Assembly: GCA_004380135.1 (NCBI GenBank)
Contig: QXCR01000023.1
Location: forward strand, 127,224-191,223
From: Stemphylium vesicarium
Lineage: Eukaryota; Ascomycota; Dothideomycetes; Pleosporales; Pleosporaceae
Length of the DNA: 64,000 nt
Reading direction: 5' to 3'
The notes below the pieces were generated by a model. That model worked only from the letters and a program-made list of their open reading frames with translations, was not told the origin of the DNA and did not search any database. Below, in pieces: positions 52,785 through 63,066 of this stretch (positions are counted from its first letter, which is position 1; the number at the start of each line of letters is the position of its first letter). The translations under genes and the position numbers were made by a program.

Positions 52785-53196
52785 GCTTTTCTCTTTGGTG
52801 TATCCGTACTACTGTCGATAGACTAGGATGCCGCTTTCTCTTTTATGTTCATAGCCAGTACTGTAGCCTGTACGAGTAGCTCAAAGAAACTTTGTTCATG
52901 TTCATTGGTCACGCCATGGTTGAAATAAAGACGCCTATCTAAGAAAACCAAGTAATCGTCGAAACCACGGCTCACGGTATACCAATTACGGTATACATAC
53001 ATCTGATTCGCCAGGCGTTTGTTATTCACAGACGACCCTCATGAAGTGGGGTGATTACCATTTTCACCTCACCATGCACTGACCTGGGAAATTAGGCTTC
53101 ACTGCGCCGCTTCGCCCTACTTCAGCCAGCTCTGTACCACGCAGAAGGTATTTATCTCACCACCCACAACCCCAACACCACACCCAACCAAAAAAA
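52785..53196. other. Intergenic region between MIC60 and the RING gene
   Basis: About 410 nt containing the MIC60 3' UTR and the promoter of the RING gene; the last 40 nt are CA-rich with an A-run directly before the ATG. Nothing else is recognised. Confidence 0.35.
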
Positions 53197-54201
53197 ATGG
53201 CCTCAACCCCCAACGCACCCCCACCACCCGTGGCCGCCTCATGTTGCACAACCTGCACCTCTCGACGAACCTCCGCAGAGTTCCTAACCCACCACGTCAA
53301 AACGCTTGATTCCACGTCCGAGCCCATCTGCCGCATCTGCTGGCAGCCCTTTGGTTCAGTCAACCTGCGCCTCGGCAGCTCAGACGATGCGTGTCAAATC
53401 ACCGGTATACGGAAGTGCGCGCACGTCTTCGGGTCCGCGTGTCTGCGCAACTTGGTGCACACAGGTACTACATGCTGTCCGCTCTGTCGCACGCAATGGT
53501 TCACGTGTGCATGCGGCTCGCCCTTTGAAAGCGAAGCGCAGAAGAAGCTCTTGGGCAGCCGGACGGCGGCACGGCTCCAGATTGACGAGGCGGCCGCGCT
53601 ATGGTTCCATTACCAGTACCAGTGGAGGGGCTATGGCGACGAAGACGATGAAGACGACATGATGAACATTAACGTCGAAGAAGGTCGGGGAAGAGGAACA
53701 CGAGATGAAGCGAGGGGTGTGGAGAACGTCCCTGCTCAAACTCGAGATATCACGATGAGGCTTGGGGTGTCTTTTGAGAACACTGTTAAGACGGTGAAGG
53801 AAGCTTGGATCCAGGATCTGATTACCGACTTGCAGGATATGCAGCCTAGTCCGCTGGATCATAGGCTGTTTAACCGCGTCACCGGGCAACAGGACCTGTA
53901 CCTTGAGAATGATTCCTGGAGCTTTCGCAATTGGCATCAGTCTGATATCAGTATCAGCACGGCTGTGTTTCGCGCGCTGAGGTCTGTGAGTGGGGATAGG
54001 ATCAAGGAGATGTTGGAGAGGCGCATGGTCAGGGATGAGAATGGAGTGGGGTGTTGGACGAGCGAGGGGCGTAAGGATTTGCTGGCGCGCGTGGAGGAAG
54101 AGTGGGTAGCGTGGTATGGGGATGAGGAGGTTAGGGGCATTTCGAGAGTGGTTATTAGTGTGCTGTGTGCTATGAGGCTGAATGGGTTTGACTGGCCTTG
54201 A
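53197..54201 (+). CDS. RING-finger protein (putative E3 ubiquitin ligase)
   Basis: Single exon of 334 residues. The RING finger (about 46-105) reads CRICWQPFGS...CAHVFGSACLRNLV...CCPLCRTQWF, that is C-x2-C, C-x-H-x4-C and C-x2-C, the C3HC4 pattern with a longer loop between the first two pairs. An extra CCTTCTSRRTSAEF precedes it. The middle has an acidic patch (GDEDDEDDMMNINVEEGRGR), and the C-terminal 180 residues are helical without a named domain. RING proteins of this layout form a large family in Pleosporales; most have no known substrate. A second, related RING gene follows 200 nt downstream in the same direction and is damaged, so this pair is probably a tandem duplication. Confidence 0.78.
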   Translation: MASTPNAPPPPVAASCCTTCTSRRTSAEFLTHHVKTLDSTSEPICRICWQPFGSVNLRLGSSDDACQITGIRKCAHVFGSACLRNLVHTGTTCCPLCRTQWFTCACGSPFESEAQKKLLGSRTAARLQIDEAAALWFHYQYQWRGYGDEDDEDDMMNINVEEGRGRGTRDEARGVENVPAQTRDITMRLGVSFENTVKTVKEAWIQDLITDLQDMQPSPLDHRLFNRVTGQQDLYLENDSWSFRNWHQSDISISTAVFRALRSVSGDRIKEMLERRMVRDENGVGCWTSEGRKDLLARVEEEWVAWYGDEEVRGISRVVISVLCAMRLNGFDWP

Positions 54202-54401
54202 GATTTGTGGAGATAGGAAAGGACGGTATGGGTAAAGGGGTAATAGAGGTCGTGGTTTGACATGCGATTCAGTCGTAGTTTGCCACCCATCTTCGTATCC
54301 ATCTCAGAAGTTTGAGTGCGAGTTGATCTGAAGATGAAATCATCAGGTCTAAACAGCAACTTCTTTATCTTCATGCACCCCCACTGTAAGGGTTAGCAGG
54401 A

Positions 54402-55538
54402 ATGTATCCACGACGCTTTGTAATCCTCCAAAAAAAACATTGTGAGAAGAGTTCCGATTCAGTGGCACGAACCATATCAATTCACAAAGCTAAACTTTTC
54501 CTTACTATTTCAACACTTGCCACTCTACCCAACAATGATCTCCCACAATTCCTCGCCCACGGTCTCCAGCTCTGCTCTCCCACCCGCCCCGTCCCAGACA
54601 ACTACACCTGCTGCATCTGCACCGACTCCTGCTACGCCTCGGAACAAGTTGTAAAACCGGTGACATGCTCAAAATGCTATTTCCACCGCGACTGTCTCAC
54701 CACCTAGCTAACGTCCTCGGCTCCCAATCAGTTCACGTGTCCGCTGGACCGCAGGCCTTTATTCCGCGCCGCCACAAAGCTTGAGATTGAGATTGAGATT
54801 GAGATTGAGACTGAGACTGAGATTGAGACTGAGATTGAGACTGAGACTGACAGCATAGGTATAAGCATCTCCCAACTCCACGATCTTTTATTCCCCGACC
54901 AGGAAGGAGAAGAAGAGGAAGAAGAAGAGACAATTCACACATACATGCTCCCCACAAGCCGCATCCTAATCTTCATCCTCACGCCCTCGACCCTAGCTGA
55001 AATGGGCTCCGTGTTCTCCGCTCGCATGTTGCTGAAGATGCTGGAGCACGAGCAACACGCCGCTCCGACGCCGCACAAGATAATACGTTCGTGGCACCGC
55101 GCCCGCAGTTTCAGTTTCACCTCTCCCGATGCTAACCAAGACTCTGCTTCTGCAAACATCCTGCAAGCACACCTCCGGAGCTTAGCCGAGTCACTCGCCA
55201 ACCCCCCTGACGACTCGCCTATGTGGCTGGATGTCGCGGCCATCCTATCGGACCTCCAGCGCCGCTTTGATAGCCTGCGGGACAGGTACCTGGATACCGT
55301 GAGGCGCAAAGTTGCGCTCTTGGTTGTGGCGCTGCGGGCAAGACTGCAGGTTGTGAACGCGGAGAACGGTACGGCTGCGTGCGGGTATGTGGAGAGCCAG
55401 ATTGCGGAGATCGAAGCGTGTATGGCTGCGGTCGGGGTGCGGAATGAGGGTATAGCGCGGTACGTGCTTGAGGATTGTGATAGGACGGTGGTCATGGTGG
55501 AGAGGTTGGAAGGGGGGTTTGGGAGGAGGGGTGGGTAG
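54402..55538 (+). pseudogene. RING-like gene with an in-frame stop, tandem to the intact RING gene
   Basis: One frame runs from the ATG at 54402 to the stop at 55538, broken only by TAG at 54705-54707. Before it the RING begins CCICTDSCYASEQ...CSKCYFHRDCLTT; after it QFTCPLDRRPLFRAATKL continues, so the stop sits where related RINGs have a Trp (TGG to TAG is a single change). The last RING Cys pair reads CPLD instead of CPxC, a further loss. A hexamer repeat (54783-54848) codes for (EI/ET)n, then an acidic run and a helical C-terminus (LQRRFDSLRDRYLDTVRRKV; VNAENGTAACGYVESQIAE). Removing the TAG by splicing (GTGACA...CAATCAG, in phase) would delete the RING cysteines. Probably a recent pseudogene; the region from 54945 could still be translated. 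Confidence 0.55.
54783..54848. repeat. GAGATT/GAGACT hexamer repeat coding Glu-Ile/Glu-Thr
   Basis: Eleven head-to-tail hexamers, GAGATT or GAGACT, in the damaged RING gene. They code for alternating Glu and Ile or Thr. A coding microsatellite, expected to vary between isolates. Confidence 0.9.
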
Positions 55539-55653
55539 GTTTTAGTTGATATGAATACAATTGTTCAATCTTCAACGCGTTTAGGAATCCTCGTTTTGTT
55601 TTGTTTTTACTCATTTAGACATGCTCATCTACCGTGACATCCATCCCTCTCCT

Positions 55654-57206
55654 TCAAGCAAAGCTCGTCCCGATAACCCACGTAACATCCGCGTTAAACG
55701 ACCCCGCCGCATCAAATGTGTGTACGCCACCGTTACTCGCAATATACCCCACATTATCATAATGCCGGAAGAACCTCGTCGGATACCCCCAAGCGCGAAT
55801 CGAGCTCCCCTGTCCACTCAGCCCCGCCTGCGGACAAAACGTCGCATCCTCCTTAAACGCCTTCGACCCATCATTCGCAGCGACCTGGAGCGCAAAGTCA
55901 TAGTGACGAATATAGCTCCCCGCGGTATCCTTAGACTCGAAAGAAACGCACCCGCTGTTCGCGAGACCCGTGCGGACGGTCCAGCTAGCCTGGCGCTTGA
56001 GCAGACTAGTGCTGGACGACGACACGACCTGTGTGTTTACGGTTGCGCCGGTGTGCGCGAGGTAGCGGTCTGTGTAGCCGGATGTTGTGGCTCGGAAGGA
56101 AATCGATGAGCCGACGGTTACGGCGGGCCCGCTAGTTAGGGACGTGGTGGCGTACTTTGCGGCGACGATGTTGGCTTGCACTGCGTTCTCTGTCGCGTCG
56201 GAGGGGTAGCCGTAGGTCATGATGCCCTCGTAAAAGGTTCCCTGCGCGCCGTTGCTGTTGTCGCCCCCGATTCCGAGGATTATGGCGCCCTCTTTGCTCA
56301 TGGGGTTGTAGCCGTTGGCGTTGGGGCGCACGCCGTTGTAGTATGTTGATAAAGAGCCGGATACTGCGTTGCCGCCGCGAATCGCCCACTTGTTTGGTTC
56401 TCCCTTGAGAATGGTGGTCAGGAATCGATCAGTCACTGTTGGATCCGCGGGGTTGTTCTTGGGGTTCGCTCCTGAGAAGAGTCCGTTCTCGAGGTCCGCC
56501 ATGACCCAGGGACCGCTGCCGGCTCCGGAACCCCAGATGGTGTTGTCGCCAAAGTAGATTGCTTCCATGTGGCCGTTTCCTGTTGTTTGTTAGCTTGGAA
56601 TGGGGATCTTTGTATCTATTACTTACCAGTATCGAGATTGTTTGTCTCGGCATTGCCATAGTCGAAGCAGCATGCACTATTGTAATGCGTACCGTCGAGG
56701 ACGGCGTACATTCCCTCTGGTTGATCACCTGTTGCTGAGCCGCTCACTTTGTTGTTGCGGTAGCCAGTTCCTGGCGAGATGAAGACTCCGTATGCCTTTT
56801 GGCCATTCAGAGTAACTGGTGCACCGATAGCACTAGCCAGGTTGTCGTAGCCGTTGGCTTCTGGGCCGTTGAAACCGCCTGGTGGAGCTTGCGTGAGATG
56901 GTTTCCTTTGCCAGATTGGTCGTAGATGATGGTGATGAGACATGTCGTGTTTGCGCAAAACTTGTCCTGAGAAGCAGCATTGGCAACACCTCCAGATGAT
57001 AACGGGGTGATGTTGGTTGTTGCTCCGTCTGAGCCGCGCTTGACCTGGTAGAGTGAACCGCTGTATGCATTGTAAAGAGCACGTGTAGTACTGTGCGCGG
57101 CAATGCATGCAGTACCACCACTGGCATAAATGTCACAGGGCCCTGCGGCAACGAGAGAGCCCGTGGCAGCGAGGCCTAGAGCCAGGAGAGATGATCGTGA
57201 AGACAT
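55654..57206 (-). CDS. abfB: Alpha-L-arabinofuranosidase B, GH54 with CBM42
   Basis: Secreted enzyme that removes arabinofuranosyl side chains from arabinoxylan and arabinan. Exons 56627-57206 and 55654-56579 with a 47-nt intron (GTAAGT...AACAG, phase 1) give 501 residues, the usual length. A signal peptide (SSLLALGLAATGSLVAAG) is followed by the GH54 catalytic domain: GPCDIYASGGTACIAAHSTTR at the start, the nucleophile Glu224 in WVMADLENGLFSG and the acid/base Asp300 in LGIGGDNSNGAQGTFYEG, three residues beyond the positions in the Aspergillus kawachii enzyme. The C-terminal CBM42 beta-trefoil (about 345-500) starts ISFRATTSGYTDRYLAHTG and has RHYDFALQVAANDGSKAF and RHYDNVGYIASN, which bind arabinose side chains. 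A TTAAATA about 80 nt upstream may be its TATA box. Expected to be induced on plant cell-wall material. Confidence 0.95.
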
Positions 57207-58464
57207 ATTTGGTCGTTATTGGCGCGGGAGAAGAGGAACGGGCCGTGATCGTCTTGATCTTCCACCAGGCTCGCACATCATGGATATTTAAACATATCGC
57301 TCTCGTACCGCTCAAGCCACATTCATCTAACATGCTTCAAATCCGTCCGTAGACTAGGTAAGAAGCGCAATACGAGGCTGCAGGTACGAGGTTTCTCCTC
57401 CAACAGCAACGAAGCCTGTACCTCCGAGAGGGCTCATATGTCACAGGGACATTACCTCAGCTTACTCCGCAATTTCGTTCGGAGAAAAGCCGATGGCATG
57501 TTGCGGGGTGACCGGGGTTTCTATCGTAGTGCCGGAAGAAATAAGCTTTGCCGAGGGACAATTGCTCAAGACAAGACTGGATAGGGCGAGGCTTGGTACT
57601 AAGCGTTAATTGCGGCAGATCCCACCAGTTGTGTCGGCAGTCGGAGACGTTTCACAAAAGGAAGGTAATATTTGTCGTCTTCATTGAATTCCATAGTACT
57701 GCAACATGCCGAACCTTAATCGGTTATTGTGAAGCTGTCCGCCATGACGTAATTTGCCCATGATGCTCTTCTCAACAACCCCGTCAGCAAACTTTGTTAA
57801 CGTCTGTTCGCGGCTTTGCTCAGGCTAGACGTGGTGGCCGAAACATGCGGAGGGGTTGGATGCGATAGCGAAACCGTAGATACTTGGGTGGAGCAAAGGT
57901 ACCATACGATGTCGCCTTTAGACGCCGGCTAGCAAAGACCCCTTTCGCTATACGGCCGATCTTGCCCGGGAGGGGCCTGGATGCAGACTTCCTGACCGCT
58001 TCCACGCCTTGCATCGTATCTTGGTTGATCGTGGAGGATGTGCCTAGGAAAAGCAAATAGGTGGGTCACTGGCGATGATGTTCGTCGCGTATCTCGCGCG
58101 TTATTTGGAAGCCCCGGTCGCGACTCGGTGGTTTATCGATAGCGCACGCGTGTTTCGGGTTTGAGATATGATTAATGTTTCTTTTATTATGTTTCAAGGT
58201 TGACTCTCGGTCTCCGACCATGGAGTCTAGATGTTTCCGTGTAAATCCTTCTGAATGCAAGCTTCGATGGTGTGTCGAATGGTATCAGGCGCTAAATCAA
58301 GCAAAACACCGCCCATAGGTATGCAAGCGCCTAAATATGCTAGTTATAGAAAATGTGTTGTGCGCAGCCGGAATAACGGCACCCTTGCGCATGTCTACTC
58401 ATTCATGAGGGCTGTCCTGTTTTTCCGTCGCTGTCGCGTTCAACCAACAGCGTTGTTCAAGATC
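57207..58464. other. 1.26-kb intergenic region upstream of abfB
   Basis: Promoter region of abfB (minus strand) and 3' region of the Pth11-like gene. A TTAAATA lies at 57285-57291 on the minus strand. No other gene or repeat is recognised. Confidence 0.4.
57285..57291 (-). promoter_or_regulatory. Possible TATA element of abfB
   Basis: TTAAATA on the minus strand, about 80 nt before the abfB start codon, as expected for a core promoter of a strongly inducible secreted-enzyme gene. Confidence 0.35.
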
Positions 58465-60011
58465 TCATCGGTCGGTTCCAGTTTGTACCGGCGTCGACGG
58501 TCGTATTGGTATGTGATTGTCGTGTAAATCTCCATATCTCTCGGGATCGTAGCGCGGGGAGCGAGGGCCCGCAGGCTCGATCTGCTGCTCTACCTGACTC
58601 GTCATAGTGATTGTCATGTCCCGATCCATCTCTGCTGTTGAGCTTTTTGGTCGTAGCTTGCCCAGAAAACGCGTAATGCCAGTTTGTGAAGGTCCTTCAA
58701 CTTCTAGAATCGCTTCGCGGCTGCTCCTGTCCAGCTCATCCTCCATCAGCCCAGGTTCGGCGTCCGCCCAGTGTTTCATCTCGTAACTCTGACCCTTGTC
58801 CTTTGCAAGCTCCGGTATGCCTCTGGGCGCGGCCGATCGGCGATTCGACACGTAGTTTTCTGAGTCGCCAGGCGTGAGCGTTTTGGAGGAGTGGCCGGTC
58901 GATTTCTTGAATGAAATACCTCCTGTAAAAGTGCTCGAGAGACTGAATGGTATCTTCGCGAGTAATGGTTTGAGGACAGGAGCCGAGGCGCAAATCTGTT
59001 CCTTGTTAGCGCCGAAAGATATATGTTCTGGCATACTTACCACTCCAAGATCAATCTCAACAGCGGCCGCGATCCATAGTGGGTATGCGTACCAAGTCTG
59101 GTCGTATTCATTGAAAAGACTTCGATAGATGAACCATGTACGCACGACTCCAGCAGCTGTCACAATGAGACCCATGCCAAAGAGAAAGGCTACCGCAAGA
59201 CGCTGACGGAGGGGCATATGAAGCTTTGCAACGTTAGCTACCACTTTATGTTGCGAAGGAACCAAGGCGTCTTACGTTCAACACTAGAGGAATAGGTGTT
59301 ATCGTTGTGAGAAGATCTGCGACGCAATTGATGATGCCGCAGATCAAAGTCGCAACAGCTTCATCCATGCAGGTATCCGGCGGCGCACCAATGGTCCAGT
59401 AATTGCTGACTGGTGTGCAGAAGAATATCGCAATGCAAGTGAATGATATAAAGATACCAACGGTATAGACAACATTAAGGTGGACCAGCCACTTGAACCA
59501 TCTGTAGAAGCATGAGCTTGCGCCGACCCACGGAAGATGCTATGAATGACTTACGATTTCCCTGAATCCGTGACTAATCGATAATAGAAACAATGGAGAG
59601 ACAGCCTGGTAAAAGTGGCCGACGCTGTGAAGACAATCTTGGCCGTCATTGCGATTTTCGATGTTGGAACAAACTTTTCAAAGGGTATGTCCCAAACATG
59701 TCTGTCCCATCCATAAGACTTGTTCGCCAGCAGAACAACGGTAGTCAGGCCAAAGGTGAATAACTGGGTTACGTTAGACAGACATATATTGGTGGTGATA
59801 GTGTACTTACCAGCGCCAAGACGATGAAGACATCGTCAATTCCGAACCATCTTTTGATTGCAATACGCGTGTATAACCGCGCAGCCACGGTCAGTGTGGC
59901 GAGCGATATGAATATCGAGTTAACTATGACAAGCGCTGGGCCACGGGTTGGTGGGTCATCGTAGTTAGGGGTCGGCCAGCTCAGAAGAACATCGTAAGGC
60001 GGCAGCTGCAT
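58465..60011 (-). CDS. Pth11-like / fungal rhodopsin-domain integral membrane protein
   Basis: Seven-helix plasma-membrane protein of the fungal 'rhodopsin domain' (Pth11/SAT4-like) family, some members of which sense surface or host signals. Five exons (59811-60011, 59555-59763, 59276-59501, 59041-59223, 58465-58995), all with standard splice sites, give 449 residues. Visible signatures are RGPALVIVNSIFISLATLTV (TM1), KRWFGIDDVFIVLAL (the conserved GxDDxxI), GWDRHVWDIP, ASATFTRLSLHCFYYRL, CIAIFFCTPVSNYWTI, ICGIINCVADLLTTITPIPLVL, RTWFIYRSLFNEYDQTWYAYP and IAAAVEIDLGV. There is no CFEM domain at the N-terminus. The C-terminal 150 residues are a polar cytoplasmic tail. Whether it couples to a G protein is unknown; the family is large and mostly uncharacterised. 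Confidence 0.88.
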
Positions 60012-63000
60012 TCTGGATTATCGAGGACCTGCCGGGGCGAACATGCAAGGCATGCGGGCGCAATTGTACTGTGAGCGGCGACGTACGAACCGGATCGGCT
60101 GCTGGGTAGGAAACAAGATCAGAGAAAGTGGACGCCCTAGGCCCCGATGATATGTTCAGTGACTGGGTGGGGCGTCTTCACACATGGCCGTTAGCTCCAC
60201 CAGTAGGTGAAGCGCCCAATAGAGCACTGGCTTCCGTCAAGACGCTGGTGTCACATTGGCTAGAGATGTGGCGTGGAACACGGACCTTAGATGCACGCGA
60301 TGATCTCGGTGCATCAGTGGGGTTCTGCATGAGGCGAATAAACTCCCCGGGACGCGTGGAACTGAATAGTGCACAGAAGCTTTCCGGGGCCGATAACCAT
60401 CTTATATGAAAAGGCTTGCTTTCATTGAGGCGTCCAATTCCAGTGGTGATTCCTCTGCCGCCCTAAATTTGAAAAGTGAAAGGGATTGCCGAAAACTCAC
60501 ACACCGGAAGTCAATCTCCGCCGGGCCACACTATCAAGCTACGCCACACCAACCGACAGTAGTACCTTGTTAGGTGCCCCGGTCCTAACCCAGGGTCTCT
60601 CACCCGAGTCGTGCAAGCTGTAGCCACGGGAACTAAGTGGAAGACACATGCGGCAAATATCGTGGGCATGCGCAGTCTGATCCGAACACCCGAGACTGGA
60701 AAAGTGACAAAAGTATTATCCCATTTTTTGAAAGCTTGGAGTGGATGCAGCAGTTGTACCGAAACGCTACGGTCATCGAGGATTCCGGGAAACCAGGTGG
60801 AAGGTATGCCTGGCAAGAATCGAGTTCACCTGCGCATTCCAGGCTGCCATTGATCACGCTATCACTGATCCAGCATAGCTTGTGTATCTGTACTAGCTTA
60901 AACCCTGCAGCGGTCCGTCGACTACGCACAGGTAATCTCAACCTCCTCAAACTTTAAAAAAATGGGGATTCTCCCATCCAACCGGCATTCGACAGCGAAT
61001 TTACTGCTTTACCCTATCCTCCTTCGTCCTTTTTCGATTCGAAGCTTCACAGGGAGCTAGTAATTTCTGGTTCTTGTCTTTCGGAGTAGCCTCTTTGAGC
61101 CCAACGCGTTGTGACAACGACAACATTGCTGCATTCGGATGTGCGGCATCCGCCAGTTGTATGGTCCGTCGAAATGCCTTGCAGGACGCAGAGTTTGTCT
61201 GTCACTGCGTATAATCGCGTCAAAGCGACGATCCAAGTGTGCCACTGGAGGTTCAATGACCTGCACGCAGGAAGTGACAATGCGATCTCCCACGGTCTGC
61301 ATTCGGGAGCAACCCGCTGCGGTGATTTTCTGATCGGTCATATTTATACATGACGCTGACATCGAATCCTTCGCTCCCATCGTCCCAGCAGCCATGCTGA
61401 TGGAATCGAATGGCGCATCCTCCACATGGCCCAAGTGTTCCTGTGTTGATACTGACTCGATCTTAGCCCCAGATGTGTCTCCTGCCGGTAATATACAACT
61501 GCGGTGAAGCATGTGTGTGGCTGCCACGCTACCCGCGAGCGATGGCGTACGCAACGCTTGGGCGCTATGTTCTCGAGACGGGGCACGGCAAGACGTTTTT
61601 GGCTTTGGGTGCGAAGAACCACATTCCCATGTCGATTGCAGCGCGCTATCGCGGTATTTACCTATCACGGCAGCCGTTCGCGCAAGGATAATCCTGTCGC
61701 ATCGTCCCGCCATTGGCCGACCCCTTGACCCCGTGCTAGAGCACTGAAAAGGGTTCGCATCGTCGTGTGCAATGAGCGCCGCCCAATGTTTATGTACGAA
61801 GACGTTGCCTTGCGGTTTGATCTTGGCCCTGCATTCTACACTTGTTGAGCCACGTGCAACATCTCGCCGATTTACGCGCAAGCTGCATCGGGCCTCCTAC
61901 CCATTTTCTTCTGGGGTCTTCCTAGTCATCACTCTGGAGTCAGGTACACTCGCCCTGCTCCGCTGTTGTCGCGGGTAGCGGTACAGGACATATGACAGTT
62001 CTCTGCTTCGGAAGGCTGCAACCGTCCCGTTTCACCGGGTACGGTCGACGGCAAGGAAATTACCCCTTCGCCGCGATTTGGTAGGAAAGCTACTGCTAGG
62101 TGCAATTTGAGTCGCCCAGCCGCGATCCACGTAGCGCGCAACATATGAATGCCGCGAACAAAAGTATGCTACGCGAACATATGGTAGGTCGGAAGGTTCG
62201 AAAACGGTAAACCAAAAGTAAGTTGCGGCAATGTGTTCGGCGTACGTGAAGACTAATCTTCGCAGGCAAAGGCTAGTCAGAGTTAACGTTCCAGGCAGGT
62301 GTGGCGGAACGCTAACATGGCCTAGTAATGCGAAGCCGCTAAAGTTCAGTAATGCAAGGCTTCAGCATTAGGCCCTTGGTGGATTTGAAGTCTGACAGAA
62401 TGCCTGTCCACGTCTTCCCAATAAGATGGTTGGCACCACGCGTTAAGCTAAAAAATCTTCCAATTCGCCGTTGAAGTAACGACAAGCTGACAGTCTCACA
62501 CAAGGTGCTGACAATACGAGCTGTGCTTATTCCCGCGTCCGACAATTCTTGTCCGGTTACAAGGCAGTTGACATACATAGTACAGTGTATCGACATACCT
62601 TGTCCGACTAGACCTGAAAACCGAAAGCAATATGGGTTAGTCCATTCATATATTGCAGGATCACATGTCATGCGTACCCTAATCTACTGGTGTACATGTA
62701 TACTACAGACACCATTGTACGGGAGACTCCGTTTATCCACTTGGATCCAGAACCACGTGGGCGTTGGACAGCTCAAACATCAACCGAGCTAGGAAGTTAG
62801 ATCCAGGTTTCAGTATAGCCTTGCATACATGTAGCCACTTGAAAAGCTTGTATCACAACACAGCCTGTGATAGAAAGAACTAACATCCTGTAGCTCGACT
62901 TCTATCACTGGGTATGTACCGGAATACTGGCGAAGGAATAATCGATCTTGGAGTGTCCACAAAACTTCCATGCCATTATGGCAGAAAGGGAACCGAGATT

Positions 63001-63066
63001 ACATCAAAACACCCATTGCCTCCTACTAACCGCTCGAAACCAACCTCACGCAAACATCTCATCCCC
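60012..63066. other. 3-kb gene-poor region
   Basis: No gene is recognised. The longest open frame is on the minus strand at 61057-61881 (274 codons), but it has no known domain, an unusual mix of Cys and Arg, and overlaps open frames in several other phases, so it may be chance. At about 60480-60620 a stretch shows partial RNA polymerase III-like box sequences (see findings). This region separates the housekeeping-rich part from the damaged chitinase gene. Confidence 0.4.

Noticed and set aside
54640..54735. Intron removing the TAG of the second RING gene (GTGACA to CAATCAG)
   Set aside because: It is in phase and has a CTAAC branch site, but it would delete the zinc-binding Cys and His residues, so a nonsense mutation is the simpler reading.
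61057..61881. 274-codon minus-strand open frame as a gene
   Set aside because: No domain or motif; its composition is unusual and it overlaps open frames in other phases; kept only as a note in the gene-poor region.
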